This document shows positions 6,544 to 14,856 of a stretch of 64,000 bases of DNA, piece after piece. The notes below the pieces were generated by a model. That model had not been told where the DNA came from. It made no database searches and saw only the letters and a list, made by a program, of their open reading frames with translations. This DNA is from Enterocloster bolteae (GTDB lineage: Bacteria > Bacillota > Clostridia > Lachnospirales > Lachnospiraceae). The stretch's first letter is position 1. Each line of letters begins with the position of its first letter. Both the position numbers and the translations under genes were made by a program. Location of the stretch: assembly GCF_002234575.2 (NCBI RefSeq), contig NZ_CP022464.2, forward strand, positions 1,364,001 to 1,428,000, given 5' to 3'.

Positions 6544-8661
6544 ATGGGAGGCGTAACAGGAAGCATCAGCCTCAAGGATAATGCCAGTGCCACCTTGAGG
6601 AACCTCCGGAGCGAGCAGTCAAAACTCCGTGAGGATACAAAAAAGACATCCAGCGCCCTGAAAAGCGTATGGGGAACACCCAGAAAACTAAAGGCCGATG
6701 TAAGCGATGCGACCAGAGCGTTAAAACGTGTTACGGATGCGGCGAAGAAAACCAAACCGGTCACGGTGGCAGTCAAGGCAAAGGATACAGCCACAAAGGT
6801 GATTAAGGGTGCGGGAACTGTCCTGAAGGCTGTGGGGAGACCTGTAACAGCCGTGCTGAAGGCGAAGGATACGGCTTTCAAGGTGGTAAAAAAGACAGCC
6901 GGTGCATTGGACCGTCTGGGAAGAAAGGTGGCTTCCCCCGTCGTTAAGGTGGTGGACAAGGCCAGCGGGGCCATCAAGGGAATTGTAGGAAGGATTGGCA
7001 AGGCAGCCAAGGCTGTGGCGATACCGGTGGGGATTGCTGCGGCAGCCGGAACAGCGGCCCTTGGCGCATCCGTCAGTGCGGGGATGCAGCTGGAACAGCA
7101 GCAGATTTCCATTGAACATTTCGTTGGGGCCACGAATAAAGAGCTTTCCCAGGCGGATGTAAAGGCGCAGTCCCAGTCCTACATTCAGCAGCTGAGGGAA
7201 AATGCCAATGCGACCCCCTTTGAAACCGGGGAAGTTATCCAGGCTGGTTCAAGGGCCATTTCACTTGCTGGTGGAAGCACCACGGACGCCATGAACCTGG
7301 TAACGCTGGCGGAGGATATGGCAGCAGCCAGCGGAGGGACCGCCTCCATCATGGACGCCATCGAGGCTTTGGGAGACTTAAAGGTCGGGGAGACGGAGCG
7401 GCTTAAATCCTTCGGCTTCAAGGTTTCAGCGGAGGAATTCAAAAAGAAGGGATTTTCCGGCGTATCCGGTGAACTTCAGGACTTTTTTGGAGGAGCAGCC
7501 GGAAAGCTGGCCGGTTCCGGAGCGGGGCTTATGTCCACGATTACCGGCAAAATGAAAAGCAACGCGGCGGACTTCGGCCTTGGTGTGGTGGAGCAGTTAA
7601 AGCCGGTCCTGTCTGAGGTGATTGGGCTAATGGACGAGGCACAGCCCGTCTTAAAGAAACTCAGCTCCGGATTCGGACAGGGACTTGGGAAGGGAATCGG
7701 TTTGGCTAAGACCGCCTTCACTCAGATAGCTCCTATCATCAGCAGCGTGGTATCCACGGCTCTGCCCATCGCAACCAGCTTCTTAGGGAGTATGTCCACG
7801 GTATTTGGACAGATAGCCCCGGTTGTTACCACGGCCATGACGGGTATCGGCCCCGTGGTCATGAGCCTGGTGCCGATTATCCAACAGGCGGCCTCTATCA
7901 TTGGGGCTGTGGCGGGCGGGATTGGCTCAGCCATCTCCGCAGTAGCTCCGGTTGTCACGACCATCATGTCGGAAATCGGTGACAAGATAGGCGGTGTGGT
8001 GGAATTTTTGGCGGAGCGGTCCGAATTCATCCATTCCGTTATAGAAACGGCAGGCCCAGCGATTGCTAAGGTACTGGAAACGGCCTGGGGCATCATCAGC
8101 CCGGTTATGGATATCCTGATTACCACCTTTGAGCTGGTATTTGGTGTGGTCCAGAAGGTATGGCCTGGCATCCAGGATACAATCAGCGGGGTGTGGTCCC
8201 ATCTTGAACCGATATTTGACACCATTGGAAAGGGTGCGGACTTACTGGCCGGGGCCTGGTCCAAGGTTAAGGATTTGGTGACCGGCGGAGGAGATACCGG
8301 AAGCGGAAGCTCCGGAGGCGGTGCCAGTCCCGGGAAGAACGCCAGAGGAGACAATAACTGGAGAGGCGGTCCCACCTGGGTGGGTGAGAAGGGCCCTGAG
8401 CTGATTGACCTTCCGAAGGGGACGCGGATACTGCCTTCCAAGGAAAGCTTTGCCTGGGCAGCAATGGGAGACAGTAATATAATCCAACTTTCCAGATACC
8501 CAGCCGATGGAGGGGATGTGACGCCATCTGGTGGAAAGACCATCACGATCCAAATCCAAAAGATAGCGGATGAAGTCCATGTAAGGAGTGAGGATGACAT
8601 TGAGGAAATCAGCGAACGCACTGCAAAGAAAATCATAGAAGAACTCGATAATACGGCATAA
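6544..8661 (+). CDS. Tail tape measure protein
   Basis: The protein has 705 residues. The N-terminal third has repeated V-x-A-K-D-x-A-x-K-V modules (about residues 75-160), rich in lysine and alanine. A small-residue-rich, membrane-active-looking middle follows (about 395-500). The C-terminal part contains a glycine/serine linker and the typical 'WVGEKGPELIDLPKGTRILPS' segment. These are standard tape measure features. The length sets the tail length, and 705 residues implies a tail of roughly 100 nm by the usual rule. It starts 3 bp after the chaperone extension. Confidence 0.9.
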   Translation: MGGVTGSISLKDNASATLRNLRSEQSKLREDTKKTSSALKSVWGTPRKLKADVSDATRALKRVTDAAKKTKPVTVAVKAKDTATKVIKGAGTVLKAVGRPVTAVLKAKDTAFKVVKKTAGALDRLGRKVASPVVKVVDKASGAIKGIVGRIGKAAKAVAIPVGIAAAAGTAALGASVSAGMQLEQQQISIEHFVGATNKELSQADVKAQSQSYIQQLRENANATPFETGEVIQAGSRAISLAGGSTTDAMNLVTLAEDMAAASGGTASIMDAIEALGDLKVGETERLKSFGFKVSAEEFKKKGFSGVSGELQDFFGGAAGKLAGSGAGLMSTITGKMKSNAADFGLGVVEQLKPVLSEVIGLMDEAQPVLKKLSSGFGQGLGKGIGLAKTAFTQIAPIISSVVSTALPIATSFLGSMSTVFGQIAPVVTTAMTGIGPVVMSLVPIIQQAASIIGAVAGGIGSAISAVAPVVTTIMSEIGDKIGGVVEFLAERSEFIHSVIETAGPAIAKVLETAWGIISPVMDILITTFELVFGVVQKVWPGIQDTISGVWSHLEPIFDTIGKGADLLAGAWSKVKDLVTGGGDTGSGSSGGGASPGKNARGDNNWRGGPTWVGEKGPELIDLPKGTRILPSKESFAWAAMGDSNIIQLSRYPADGGDVTPSGGKTITIQIQKIADEVHVRSEDDIEEISERTAKKIIEELDNTA

Positions 8662-8678
8662 ACAGAAAGGAGAGGCTT

Positions 8679-9338
8679 ATGGGAAAAACGAGGAAAATCA
8701 AGCTGGGAGACATTGTCCTGCCGGTTAACCCGGTAGAACTGGAAGTCATCACACCGCAGCTTAATAAGCGTCTGACCCTCCTTAACATGGGGACGGTCAA
8801 TCTAAAGGGGAACCGGGATGTCGCCACAGCGACCATCTCCTCCTTTTTCCCTAGCCGGGAATCTCCTTTTTACCGATATGCTGATATGTCCCCTAAGAAA
8901 TACAAGGCTAAGATTGAGAACTGGAAAGAGAACAAGGAAACAAAGCGCCTGATCATTACGGACATGGGAGTCAACCTGGCTATGCTGATTGACAAATGCA
9001 GCTTTAAGGTAAAGGAAGGCGGCGGGGATATGTATTATACGCTGGAGCTGTCGGAGTATCGGAACCTGACCGTGCCGACCGTGTCCATCCCGCTGCAGGT
9101 GCGCGACAACGGCTTGAAACAACGCCCGGACGAGGCAGTCCCGGCTAAGACCCATACGGTGGGAAGCGGGGATACCCTTTGGGGGATCGCAAAAAAAGCA
9201 TACGGGAACGGGACCCAAAGCTCCCGGATATATGCGGCCAACAGTGCCGTGATTGAAGCAGCCGCCAAGCAGCATGGAAAAAGCAGCAGTAACAACGGCT
9301 GGTGGATTTATCCGGGGACGGTCCTGGCAATCCCGTAA
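8679..9338 (+). CDS. LysM-containing baseplate protein (XkdP-like)
   Basis: The protein has 219 residues. The N-terminal 150 residues are a baseplate-type domain starting 'KIKLGDIVLPVNPVELEVITPQ'. Residues from about 163 on form a LysM domain (THTVGSGDTLWGIAKKAYG ... IYPGTVLAIP), which binds peptidoglycan in other proteins. This arrangement is that of XkdP of PBSX, a tail tip protein contacting the cell wall. An AAAGGAGAGG ribosome site precedes the start. Confidence 0.88.
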   Translation: MGKTRKIKLGDIVLPVNPVELEVITPQLNKRLTLLNMGTVNLKGNRDVATATISSFFPSRESPFYRYADMSPKKYKAKIENWKENKETKRLIITDMGVNLAMLIDKCSFKVKEGGGDMYYTLELSEYRNLTVPTVSIPLQVRDNGLKQRPDEAVPAKTHTVGSGDTLWGIAKKAYGNGTQSSRIYAANSAVIEAAAKQHGKSSSNNGWWIYPGTVLAIP

Positions 9339-9357
9339 TCGGAAAGGAGAACGAAAG

Positions 9358-10347
9358 TTGAATATCCTGGTGGGCGATAAGGATCTGAGTGAATTGGTGG
9401 AAACCATAACCTGGAGCGGGGACAGTGGACAGATAGCCAGGAAACTGGAATTTACCATTGCCAAGAACACGCAGGACCCAAACTTCCCAAATGTGACCAT
9501 TAACGAGGGAGACCAGGTACTCCTTCAGACGGACACGGGAACCTTCTTATTTGGCGGAATTATCTTTGATATTGAAAAGATGGCAGGAAGCAACCTGGTC
9601 CGGTATCTGGCTTATGACCTGATATTCTATTTAACAGGATCCGAATTGACGAAGGATTATAACGGGGCTCCGGAGGACATTGCAAGGGATGTATGCGGGG
9701 CACTTGGAATCACGGCCGGAACGATGGCAGCCACGGGTATTACAATCACGAATCCATGTGTAAAAAAGACCGGATATCAGGTCATACAATCATCCTATAC
9801 GGCAGCCGCCCGGAAGAATGGTAAGAAATATCAGCTGATGATGACGGAGGTTAACCGGGTATCCGTCATTGAAAAAGGCCAGGACAGCGGAGTGATTCTG
9901 ACCGGAGATTCCAACCTGTCAGATGCTACTTACAAGACCACCCTTCAAAACCTTGTCAATAAGGTTTTAATCACCAATCAAAAGGGCACCGTAGTGGGAA
10001 TTGTGGAGGATACAGAAAGCCAGGCGGCCTATGGCACCATCCAGAAAGTCCTGGAACAGGAAGAGGGAAAGGACGCAGCAGCGGAAGCTAAGAATCTGCT
10101 CCATGGAAGTGATCCATCCACTACGGTCACGGGAATCCCGGATGACACACGGGCGATGGCCGGATACGCATTGCTGGTACAGGAGGAAGAAACCGGCCTG
10201 ATAGGTCAGTTCTTTATTGAGAGTGACAGCCACAAATATTCCAATGGGGAATCTACGATGAGCCTGACCCTTGCATTCCAGAACCTGATGAATGAGGTTG
10301 AGATTGATAAGCCATCCGAGAACAAGAAACAGAAGCGAGGAGGATGA
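9358..10347 (+). CDS. Baseplate hub protein (XkdQ-like), TTG start
   Basis: I chose the TTG at 9358 because a GGAAAGGAGA site lies 7 bases upstream and the protein then begins LNILVGDKDLSELVETITWSGD, the usual XkdQ start. An upstream in-frame ATG lies well inside the LysM gene. The product has 329 residues. The mid part contains 'GYQVIQSSYTAAARKNGKKYQLMM' and the end is lysine-rich. XkdQ-like proteins are hub components related to the gp27/D family. They follow the LysM protein in PBSX phages, as here. Confidence 0.85.
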   Translation: MNILVGDKDLSELVETITWSGDSGQIARKLEFTIAKNTQDPNFPNVTINEGDQVLLQTDTGTFLFGGIIFDIEKMAGSNLVRYLAYDLIFYLTGSELTKDYNGAPEDIARDVCGALGITAGTMAATGITITNPCVKKTGYQVIQSSYTAAARKNGKKYQLMMTEVNRVSVIEKGQDSGVILTGDSNLSDATYKTTLQNLVNKVLITNQKGTVVGIVEDTESQAAYGTIQKVLEQEEGKDAAAEAKNLLHGSDPSTTVTGIPDDTRAMAGYALLVQEEETGLIGQFFIESDSHKYSNGESTMSLTLAFQNLMNEVEIDKPSENKKQKRGG

Positions 10348-10348
10348 T

Positions 10349-10576
10349 ATGGGAGGTTATACAGCAAAGCTGGCAAGGCGTATTAAGGAACAAGGGGCAA
10401 ACGGGAGCAGTCCCCTCATCCTGGCGGAATATGTGTCGCCATCTGCCATCCGGATTGGAGGGGAGCTGTTCTCACATAATGTTCATGGGAACCCACAGTG
10501 TGACGCAATGGCCGGAGATACCGTGCTGGCGGCCCAGATAGGAAGCTCCTTTTATGTTATCTGCAGGGAGGTGTGA
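10349..10576 (+). CDS. DUF2577 phage protein (XkdR-like)
   Basis: The product has 75 residues. The ATG at 10349 is one base after the XkdQ-like stop and follows GAGGAGG; an alternative ATG at 10344 is in another frame. The pattern 'LILAEYVSPSAIRIGGELF ... GDTVLAAQIGSSFYVICR' is the short OB-like core of DUF2577 baseplate proteins. The partner DUF2634 gene follows directly. Confidence 0.82.
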   Translation: MGGYTAKLARRIKEQGANGSSPLILAEYVSPSAIRIGGELFSHNVHGNPQCDAMAGDTVLAAQIGSSFYVICREV

Positions 10577-10577
10577 C

Positions 10578-11024
10578 ATGGGAGTATTTCCATTTATTAA
10601 TACTGAGACAGTCCAGGAAGCTGCATCTAAGAAACTTCCCTTGTTCCGGGAATATGCGTATGATTTTGAAAAACACTGCTTGAAACTGGATGATGATGGC
10701 AGGACCTATCTGGTTCAGGGGAATGAGGCCCTGCGCATCTGGATTTATTTTGCGTTGGAAACAGCCAGGTACCGATATACGGCCTATGATACTACGTTTG
10801 GGAGCGAGATAGAGGAGCAGCTGATAGGCCAACCGATGAACGATGAGGTGACCCAGATGGAGCTGGAACGGTACACAACGGAAGCACTGATGTGTAACCC
10901 TTATATAGAGGAGCTATCGGAATTCGATTTCGTGCTACAAAAGGATGGAATCAAGGAGTCGTTCCGCTGCAGAAGTGTGTACGGTGAAGAAACCATACAA
11001 CATGATATAAAGGCGGTGAGGTAA
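10578..11024 (+). CDS. DUF2634 baseplate wedge protein (XkdS-like)
   Basis: The product has 148 residues from the ATG at 10578, overlapping no neighbour at the start and sharing its last base with the next gene. It contains 'NEALRIWIYFALETARYRYTAYDTTFGSEI', typical of DUF2634 proteins, which are related to the gp25/lysozyme-like wedge component of contractile systems. The order DUF2577, DUF2634, baseplate J is conserved in PBSX relatives. Confidence 0.85.
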   Translation: MGVFPFINTETVQEAASKKLPLFREYAYDFEKHCLKLDDDGRTYLVQGNEALRIWIYFALETARYRYTAYDTTFGSEIEEQLIGQPMNDEVTQMELERYTTEALMCNPYIEELSEFDFVLQKDGIKESFRCRSVYGEETIQHDIKAVR

Positions 11025-11740
11025 TGGAACTGGAATGGAACGCATCGGATATCCTGGCCAGGCTGAAGGCTGGACTGAAAAATGAGGACACCCGGATTGA
11101 AGGGAGCTTCTCCATGGATAACATGCAAGCCGTGTCTGAGGAGCTGGCCCGGTATAACAGCATGCTGATTAAACCCCTGTGGGATGAGATTGACCTGCGG
11201 ATTGACGAGATCATCACATCCGGAAATGAAAATCACTATGCGTTCTGGGCCAGGCAGGTAGAAAATGCAGAAGGGAAACGGGTTATCGGCAGTGCGCGAG
11301 TTCATGGAGTTAGAGATGGGTCCGGAATCGTCCACGTGGCCCTGCTCACGCCAGAGGCCGGAGCACCTACACCAGAGGTGGTGGAGTTGGTCAGAGCCTA
11401 CATTGAGACCCAGAGGCCGGTGGGAGCGCAGCCGGTCATCCGTGCAGCGGAGGCAGTGGAGGTGATTATTAACGGCATCATCGAGCTGCAGGAAGGGGCG
11501 GATATGGAAAGCGTCCGCACCCAGGCAGGCAAGGAGGTGAAATCCTACCTGGCGGAAGTTGCCCTGGAAGGAAAGAAAGAAACAGTATTGAATTACTATC
11601 GTATTGGAATGCTCATAGGCGGGACGCCTGGTGTGAAGGAGATAGTGAATTATACCGTGAATAACGGAGAAGAGTCCATAACAGCTTCCTATGATCGATT
11701 TTTCGCATTGAAAGGACTGACACTAAATGCTTCTGGATGA
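11024..11740 (+). CDS. Baseplate J-like protein, short version (XkdT-like)
   Basis: The product has 238 residues; typical XkdT/gpJ proteins have about 350. N-terminal residues 1-100 ('MQAVSEELARYNSMLIKPLWDEIDLR') and the C-terminal half ('TPEVVELVRAYIETQRPVGAQPVIRAAE' and 'GTPGVKEIVNYTVN') are both recognisable. The missing length is therefore in the middle, where the usual glycine-rich 'A-x-x-x-G-x-x-G-N' segment should be. It is intact as a reading frame and overlaps the next gene by 14 bp. It forms the outer part of the baseplate wedge. Confidence 0.8.
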   Translation: MELEWNASDILARLKAGLKNEDTRIEGSFSMDNMQAVSEELARYNSMLIKPLWDEIDLRIDEIITSGNENHYAFWARQVENAEGKRVIGSARVHGVRDGSGIVHVALLTPEAGAPTPEVVELVRAYIETQRPVGAQPVIRAAEAVEVIINGIIELQEGADMESVRTQAGKEVKSYLAEVALEGKKETVLNYYRIGMLIGGTPGVKEIVNYTVNNGEESITASYDRFFALKGLTLNASG

Positions 11741-12239
11741 AAAAATGCTTCCGGGAATTAAGATACGGATTCCACAGATGGAGGACCTGCTCCAGGCGGA
11801 ACAGGCGTATCTGGATGTGGTCTTGGAAGTGGTTGAGTGGCTGCGGGAGAGGATGATACTGTTAAATGAGGAAGTCATGAACATCCCAAACCTGAAGGCC
11901 AAGATAAAACAGATAACCGGATGGGACTGCGAGATACTGGAGGATGCGGAGCATCTGACCCTGACTATCCGTTACTATTTTGATGCCAGGGAGCCGGTCC
12001 TGGAACAGGAGGAGCGCATCATGAAGTATATCCCGGCCCATCTGAAAGCGGTGCATGAATATCTGCAGCGTTATGCAGGGAAAAGAAAGCTGTATGCAGG
12101 TACCATGCTGGGAACCTATGTAAGATACATAGGACGGCCACAGGAAACGAATGGGCACCGGGAAGGGAAGGCCCATGTCAGGGTACAGGGAAATATGTAC
12201 ATACATACAAAAATGATTGTATATCCGGAGGGAAGATAA
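11727..12239 (+). CDS. YmfQ/DUF2313-like tail protein (XkdU-like)
   Basis: The protein has 170 residues and starts inside the end of the baseplate J gene. It has no membrane segments. The C-terminal region, with 'YIPAHLKAVHEYLQRYAGKRKLYAGTMLGTYVRY', is like the end of XkdU proteins, which link baseplate to fibre. Its stop is one base before the fibre gene start. The family call relies on position and overall pattern. Confidence 0.65.
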   Translation: MLLDEKMLPGIKIRIPQMEDLLQAEQAYLDVVLEVVEWLRERMILLNEEVMNIPNLKAKIKQITGWDCEILEDAEHLTLTIRYYFDAREPVLEQEERIMKYIPAHLKAVHEYLQRYAGKRKLYAGTMLGTYVRYIGRPQETNGHREGKAHVRVQGNMYIHTKMIVYPEGR

Positions 12240-12240
12240 G

Positions 12241-13257
12241 ATGGCAAATGAACATGCAATTCAGGCAACAGGAACGTTTGTTGTCAGTAAGGGATTTAGG
12301 TTGCTAACAAAGCTGGCGGCATCCCAGGGAAGTCTGCAGTTCACACGGGCTGCCGTAGGGACCGGTAAACCGCCAGAGGGATATTCGCCGGAATCCATGA
12401 TTGGCCTGAATGCTTATAAAATAGATGCGGAGATAGCGGATTACGGGGTACAGGATGACATGGCCTATATCACAGTACAGGTGAGCAGCGACAACGTAAC
12501 GGAGGGATTTCTGGTCACAGAGGTGGGAGTATTTGCGGAGGATCCGGATGAAGGAGAGATACTGTACGGGTACATGGATATCTCAACGGATCCAACTTAT
12601 ATCTATGCCAATGGGTCCACGAACCGGTCAAAGTTCGCGGAGTTCACTCTGTATGTACTGATCGGCAGCGTCAGCAATGTGATAGCGGCTGTGACACCGG
12701 GAAGTATCATCACCAGGGATACTTTTACGGCCGCTAATCTAAAAGCGATAGATACTCATGGGATACTTGGAGGAGAAGCGGGAGCAGGGACCACCGGCCA
12801 GGGGCTGATAGACGCCCTTACAAATAAGCTGCTGACCGAGTTTGTAACGAACACCGGTTTAATGGAACGGCTGGGAACGTATGTCCTTAAGAGTAAGATA
12901 GTAAATGATTTTCTGTCTACAGATGAGGAAACAGTTCTATCGGGGCCGATGGGAAAGCTGCTAAAGGAACAGCTTAATGTGCTCAATACCAAGATTATTA
13001 AAGCGCCAGACTATAAAAATTATAAATCAGTATCACTGCCATTTACTGCTCCTAACGATGGATACATATGTGGTGGCGTATATAGTCTTGGAACAACTGC
13101 TTGCTACATCTATGTTAATAGTACCCAGGTGGGCTGGAATCATTCAGGTGGTGGAAGCAATACTGCATCACCTTTTATGTATCCTTTATCTAAGGGAGAT
13201 ATTGTTACCGCGATTGGATATGATCAGTTTCGAGCATATTTTATATATACAAAATAG
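12241..13257 (+). CDS. Tail fibre protein: constant stem plus currently expressed tip A
   Basis: The product has 338 residues from the ATG at 12241, which has GGAGGGAAGAT upstream. Residues 1-160 are a typical fibre N-terminal domain ('FTRAAVGTGKPPEGYSPESMIGL', 'VTEVGVFAEDPDEGEILYGYMD', 'NVIAAVTPGSIITRDTF') that attaches to the baseplate. Residues 165-247 are a linker/stalk. At residues 248-251 (LNTK) lies the crossover sequence shared with five silent cassettes downstream. Residues from 252 on form the tip, a beta-rich domain rich in Tyr, Gly and Ser that probably binds the host receptor. Inversion between site A and another site would replace everything after residue 247. Confidence 0.9.
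   Translation: MANEHAIQATGTFVVSKGFRLLTKLAASQGSLQFTRAAVGTGKPPEGYSPESMIGLNAYKIDAEIADYGVQDDMAYITVQVSSDNVTEGFLVTEVGVFAEDPDEGEILYGYMDISTDPTYIYANGSTNRSKFAEFTLYVLIGSVSNVIAAVTPGSIITRDTFTAANLKAIDTHGILGGEAGAGTTGQGLIDALTNKLLTEFVTNTGLMERLGTYVLKSKIVNDFLSTDEETVLSGPMGKLLKEQLNVLNTKIIKAPDYKNYKSVSLPFTAPNDGYICGGVYSLGTTACYIYVNSTQVGWNHSGGGSNTASPFMYPLSKGDIVTAIGYDQFRAYFIYTK
12979..12993 (+). repeat. Recombination site A (in the fibre gene)
   Basis: GTG-CTC-AAT-ACC-AAG, read as V-L-N-T-K inside the fibre protein. It is preceded by TTAAT, which is partly shared with other sites (TTACT at B, TTAAT at F). Confidence 0.8.
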
Positions 13258-13283
13258 TCATTTTCTATAGCTACAAAACTTAA

Positions 13284-13640
13284 TCATCGGATATATAAAT
13301 TAAAAGAATTAGACCAATTTCTGTTTTCCAGCCATGCATTGGACTCCAGAAAACATATTCGGTTAGCCGCCTCTACATAAAGGCCAAATCCTCCGTTAAC
13401 AATGTTGACTTTAACCAGGTACATAAAAGCCATAGTCCCTGTACCAGCTTCGGGAGCAATGAAATGTAGAACATCATCAACTATCATTATTGAACCTGAT
13501 TTTCTGTGGCCATTTATGATTATACAGGCTTCTCTGTAATTTCTTATATTCACGCCAACAGATGCGGTATTCTTATTTGACAGGGTAGCAGCATATATCC
13601 ATTCACGATTTTGCTTATTATTAAAATTGGTATTGCGCAC
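13284..13640 (-). CDS. Silent alternative fibre tip B
   Basis: The frame is open on the minus strand from the crossover sequence (V-R-N-T-N) to a stop at 13284-13286. It has no ribosome site at its 5' end. From the N of the crossover there are 116 residues, giving a 364-residue fibre if joined to the stem. The sequence is beta-rich with many Asn, Ile and aromatic residues ('GVNIRNYREACIIINGHRKSG', 'MAFMYLVKVNIVNGGFGLYV'), as expected for a receptor-binding domain. It ends 26 bp from the end of tip A and points towards it, so inversion of 12979-13640 would swap A for B. Confidence 0.8.
   Translation of the reverse strand: MRNTNFNNKQNREWIYAATLSNKNTASVGVNIRNYREACIIINGHRKSGSIMIVDDVLHFIAPEAGTGTMAFMYLVKVNIVNGGFGLYVEAANRICFLESNAWLENRNWSNSFNLYIR
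13626..13640 (-). repeat. Recombination site B
   Basis: On the minus strand it reads GTG-CGC-AAT-ACC-AAT, with TTACT just before it. It is inverted relative to site A and in the same codon phase. Confidence 0.8.
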
Positions 13641-13667
13641 AGTAAAGCAGGCTGGAAGATTAGACCT

Positions 13668-13707
13668 CCTTCTCGTAAAATAGAAGTATCCAAATATAAC
13701 GAGAAGG
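13668..13707 (+). promoter_or_regulatory. Hairpin overlapping the recombinase ribosome site
   Basis: The perfect 9-bp arms CCTTCTCGT (13668-13676) and ACGAGAAGG (13699-13707) are separated by 22 A/T-rich bases. The right arm contains the AGAAGG part of the recombinase Shine-Dalgarno sequence, 10 bases before its ATG. Folding in RNA would hide the ribosome site. As DNA it could also be a binding site for the recombinase or a repressor. Confidence 0.6.
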
Positions 13708-13717
13708 GGGTTTTAGA

Positions 13718-14713
13718 ATGGATGAAATAAGATTGAAAGATGAACTGATGGCCAGGCTATCCAATGAGCTGGACCGGCCTGCGCTGCAGGTGATTGATGG
13801 GGCATTATCATCGGTGCTCCGAAACTATGAGGTAGCCAAGAGGGAGACAGGGCTGAGTACCAATGTGGTCAGCTTCCCGGAGCTGGACATTTTCATTGGA
13901 AAAATGAGGTTCGAGAACTATTCAGCCAGTACAGTTAACCAATACCAGCGGTTTCTAACTGACCTGCTGGTATATGTGGGAAAGCCTGTACAGGAGATAA
14001 CAGGGGAAGATGTGGTTGAGTGCCTGAACTATTATGAGCAGGTGCGGCAAATAAGTACCAGCACAAAGGACCATAAAAGACGTATCGCAAGCTCTTTCTT
14101 TGCATTTCTGCATGACCGTGGGTATATCAGAAAAAATCCCATGGCAACAGTTGATCCCATTAAGTATGTGGCAGAAATCCGGGAGGCTTTAACCAGCAGG
14201 GAGGTTGAGAAGTTGAGGATTGCCTGTGGGGGAAACGTCCGTGATAATGCAGTGTTGGAGCTGTTCCTGGCAACTGGATGTCGTGTTTCCGAGGTAGTAG
14301 GGATGCATGTAGAGGACATTGATATGCAGGTTGGATGCGTGAAAGTACTGGGAAAAGGCCAGAAGGAGCGTATTGTATTCTTCGGAGACAGAGCCATGGA
14401 GTATCTGGAAAGGTATTTAGATGGTCGTAGAGCGGGGGCTGTTATACTTTCCAGCAGGGCGCCTCACCAAGGTCTGAAGAAGAATGCGCTGGAAAATATC
14501 ATCCGTAGAATTGCAAACCAGGCCGGGCTGGGAAAGCGTGTATTCCCGCATCTGCTTCGTCATACATTTGCTACACGCGCGTTGAATAAGGGTATGCCAT
14601 TACCAACCCTTTGTGATTTAATGGGGCATGCCAGTGTTGAAACTACACGGATTTATGCCAAAAATGGTGTTGGAAAGATTAAGTACGAGTACGATATGTA
14701 TGCGGCTGGATAG
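13718..14713 (+). CDS. Tyrosine recombinase, probable fibre-tip invertase (XerC/D-like)
   Basis: The protein has 331 residues. A SAM-like core-binding domain covers about residues 53-140, and the catalytic domain about 155-325. All catalytic residues are visible: R189 (ATGCRVSEV), K213 (GKGQKER), H278 and R281 (HLLRHTF), H304 (GHAS) and nucleophile Y313 (RIYAKN). It sits inside the array between tips B and C, not beside an attachment site. No accessory excisionase is seen. Inversion of the tips is therefore a more likely job than prophage integration. The relation to Rci of plasmid R64 is functional analogy, not shown homology beyond the tyrosine recombinase fold. A hairpin covers its ribosome site. 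Confidence 0.85.
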   Translation: MDEIRLKDELMARLSNELDRPALQVIDGALSSVLRNYEVAKRETGLSTNVVSFPELDIFIGKMRFENYSASTVNQYQRFLTDLLVYVGKPVQEITGEDVVECLNYYEQVRQISTSTKDHKRRIASSFFAFLHDRGYIRKNPMATVDPIKYVAEIREALTSREVEKLRIACGGNVRDNAVLELFLATGCRVSEVVGMHVEDIDMQVGCVKVLGKGQKERIVFFGDRAMEYLERYLDGRRAGAVILSSRAPHQGLKKNALENIIRRIANQAGLGKRVFPHLLRHTFATRALNKGMPLPTLCDLMGHASVETTRIYAKNGVGKIKYEYDMYAAG

Positions 14714-14807
14714 AAAATAATACAAGATAGAACTTTTGAAAGCCTGCCTGCAGGGAGGTTTATTTATTGTACCCTTGTATAGCTGTTGAGCACAGTTACA
14801 ATTGCAT

Positions 14808-14814
14808 GGTATTG
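14808..14814 (-). repeat. Possible remnant of a further crossover site
   Basis: On the minus strand this reads CAATACC followed by ATG. It matches the core of the other sites but leads to a stop after about five codons. It lies between the recombinase and tip C and may be what is left of a lost cassette. A 7-base match can also be chance. Confidence 0.25.
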
Positions 14815-14841
14815 TTATGCAGCCTGTTTTTTTGGCCTTCG

Positions 14842-14856
14842 GGGCATTATACCAAG
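14842..14856 (+). repeat. Recombination site C (divergent)
   Basis: GGG-CAT-TAT-ACC-AAG. It keeps the ACC-AAG half and the codon phase, but differs from the consensus in the left half. Confidence 0.6.

Noticed and set aside
13718..14713. The tyrosine recombinase as the prophage integrase
   Set aside because: Integrases usually sit at the prophage edge near repressor and attachment site. This one is among the fibre tips and its neighbours all carry repeated sites. Integration cannot be fully excluded because the left end of the phage is not in the window.
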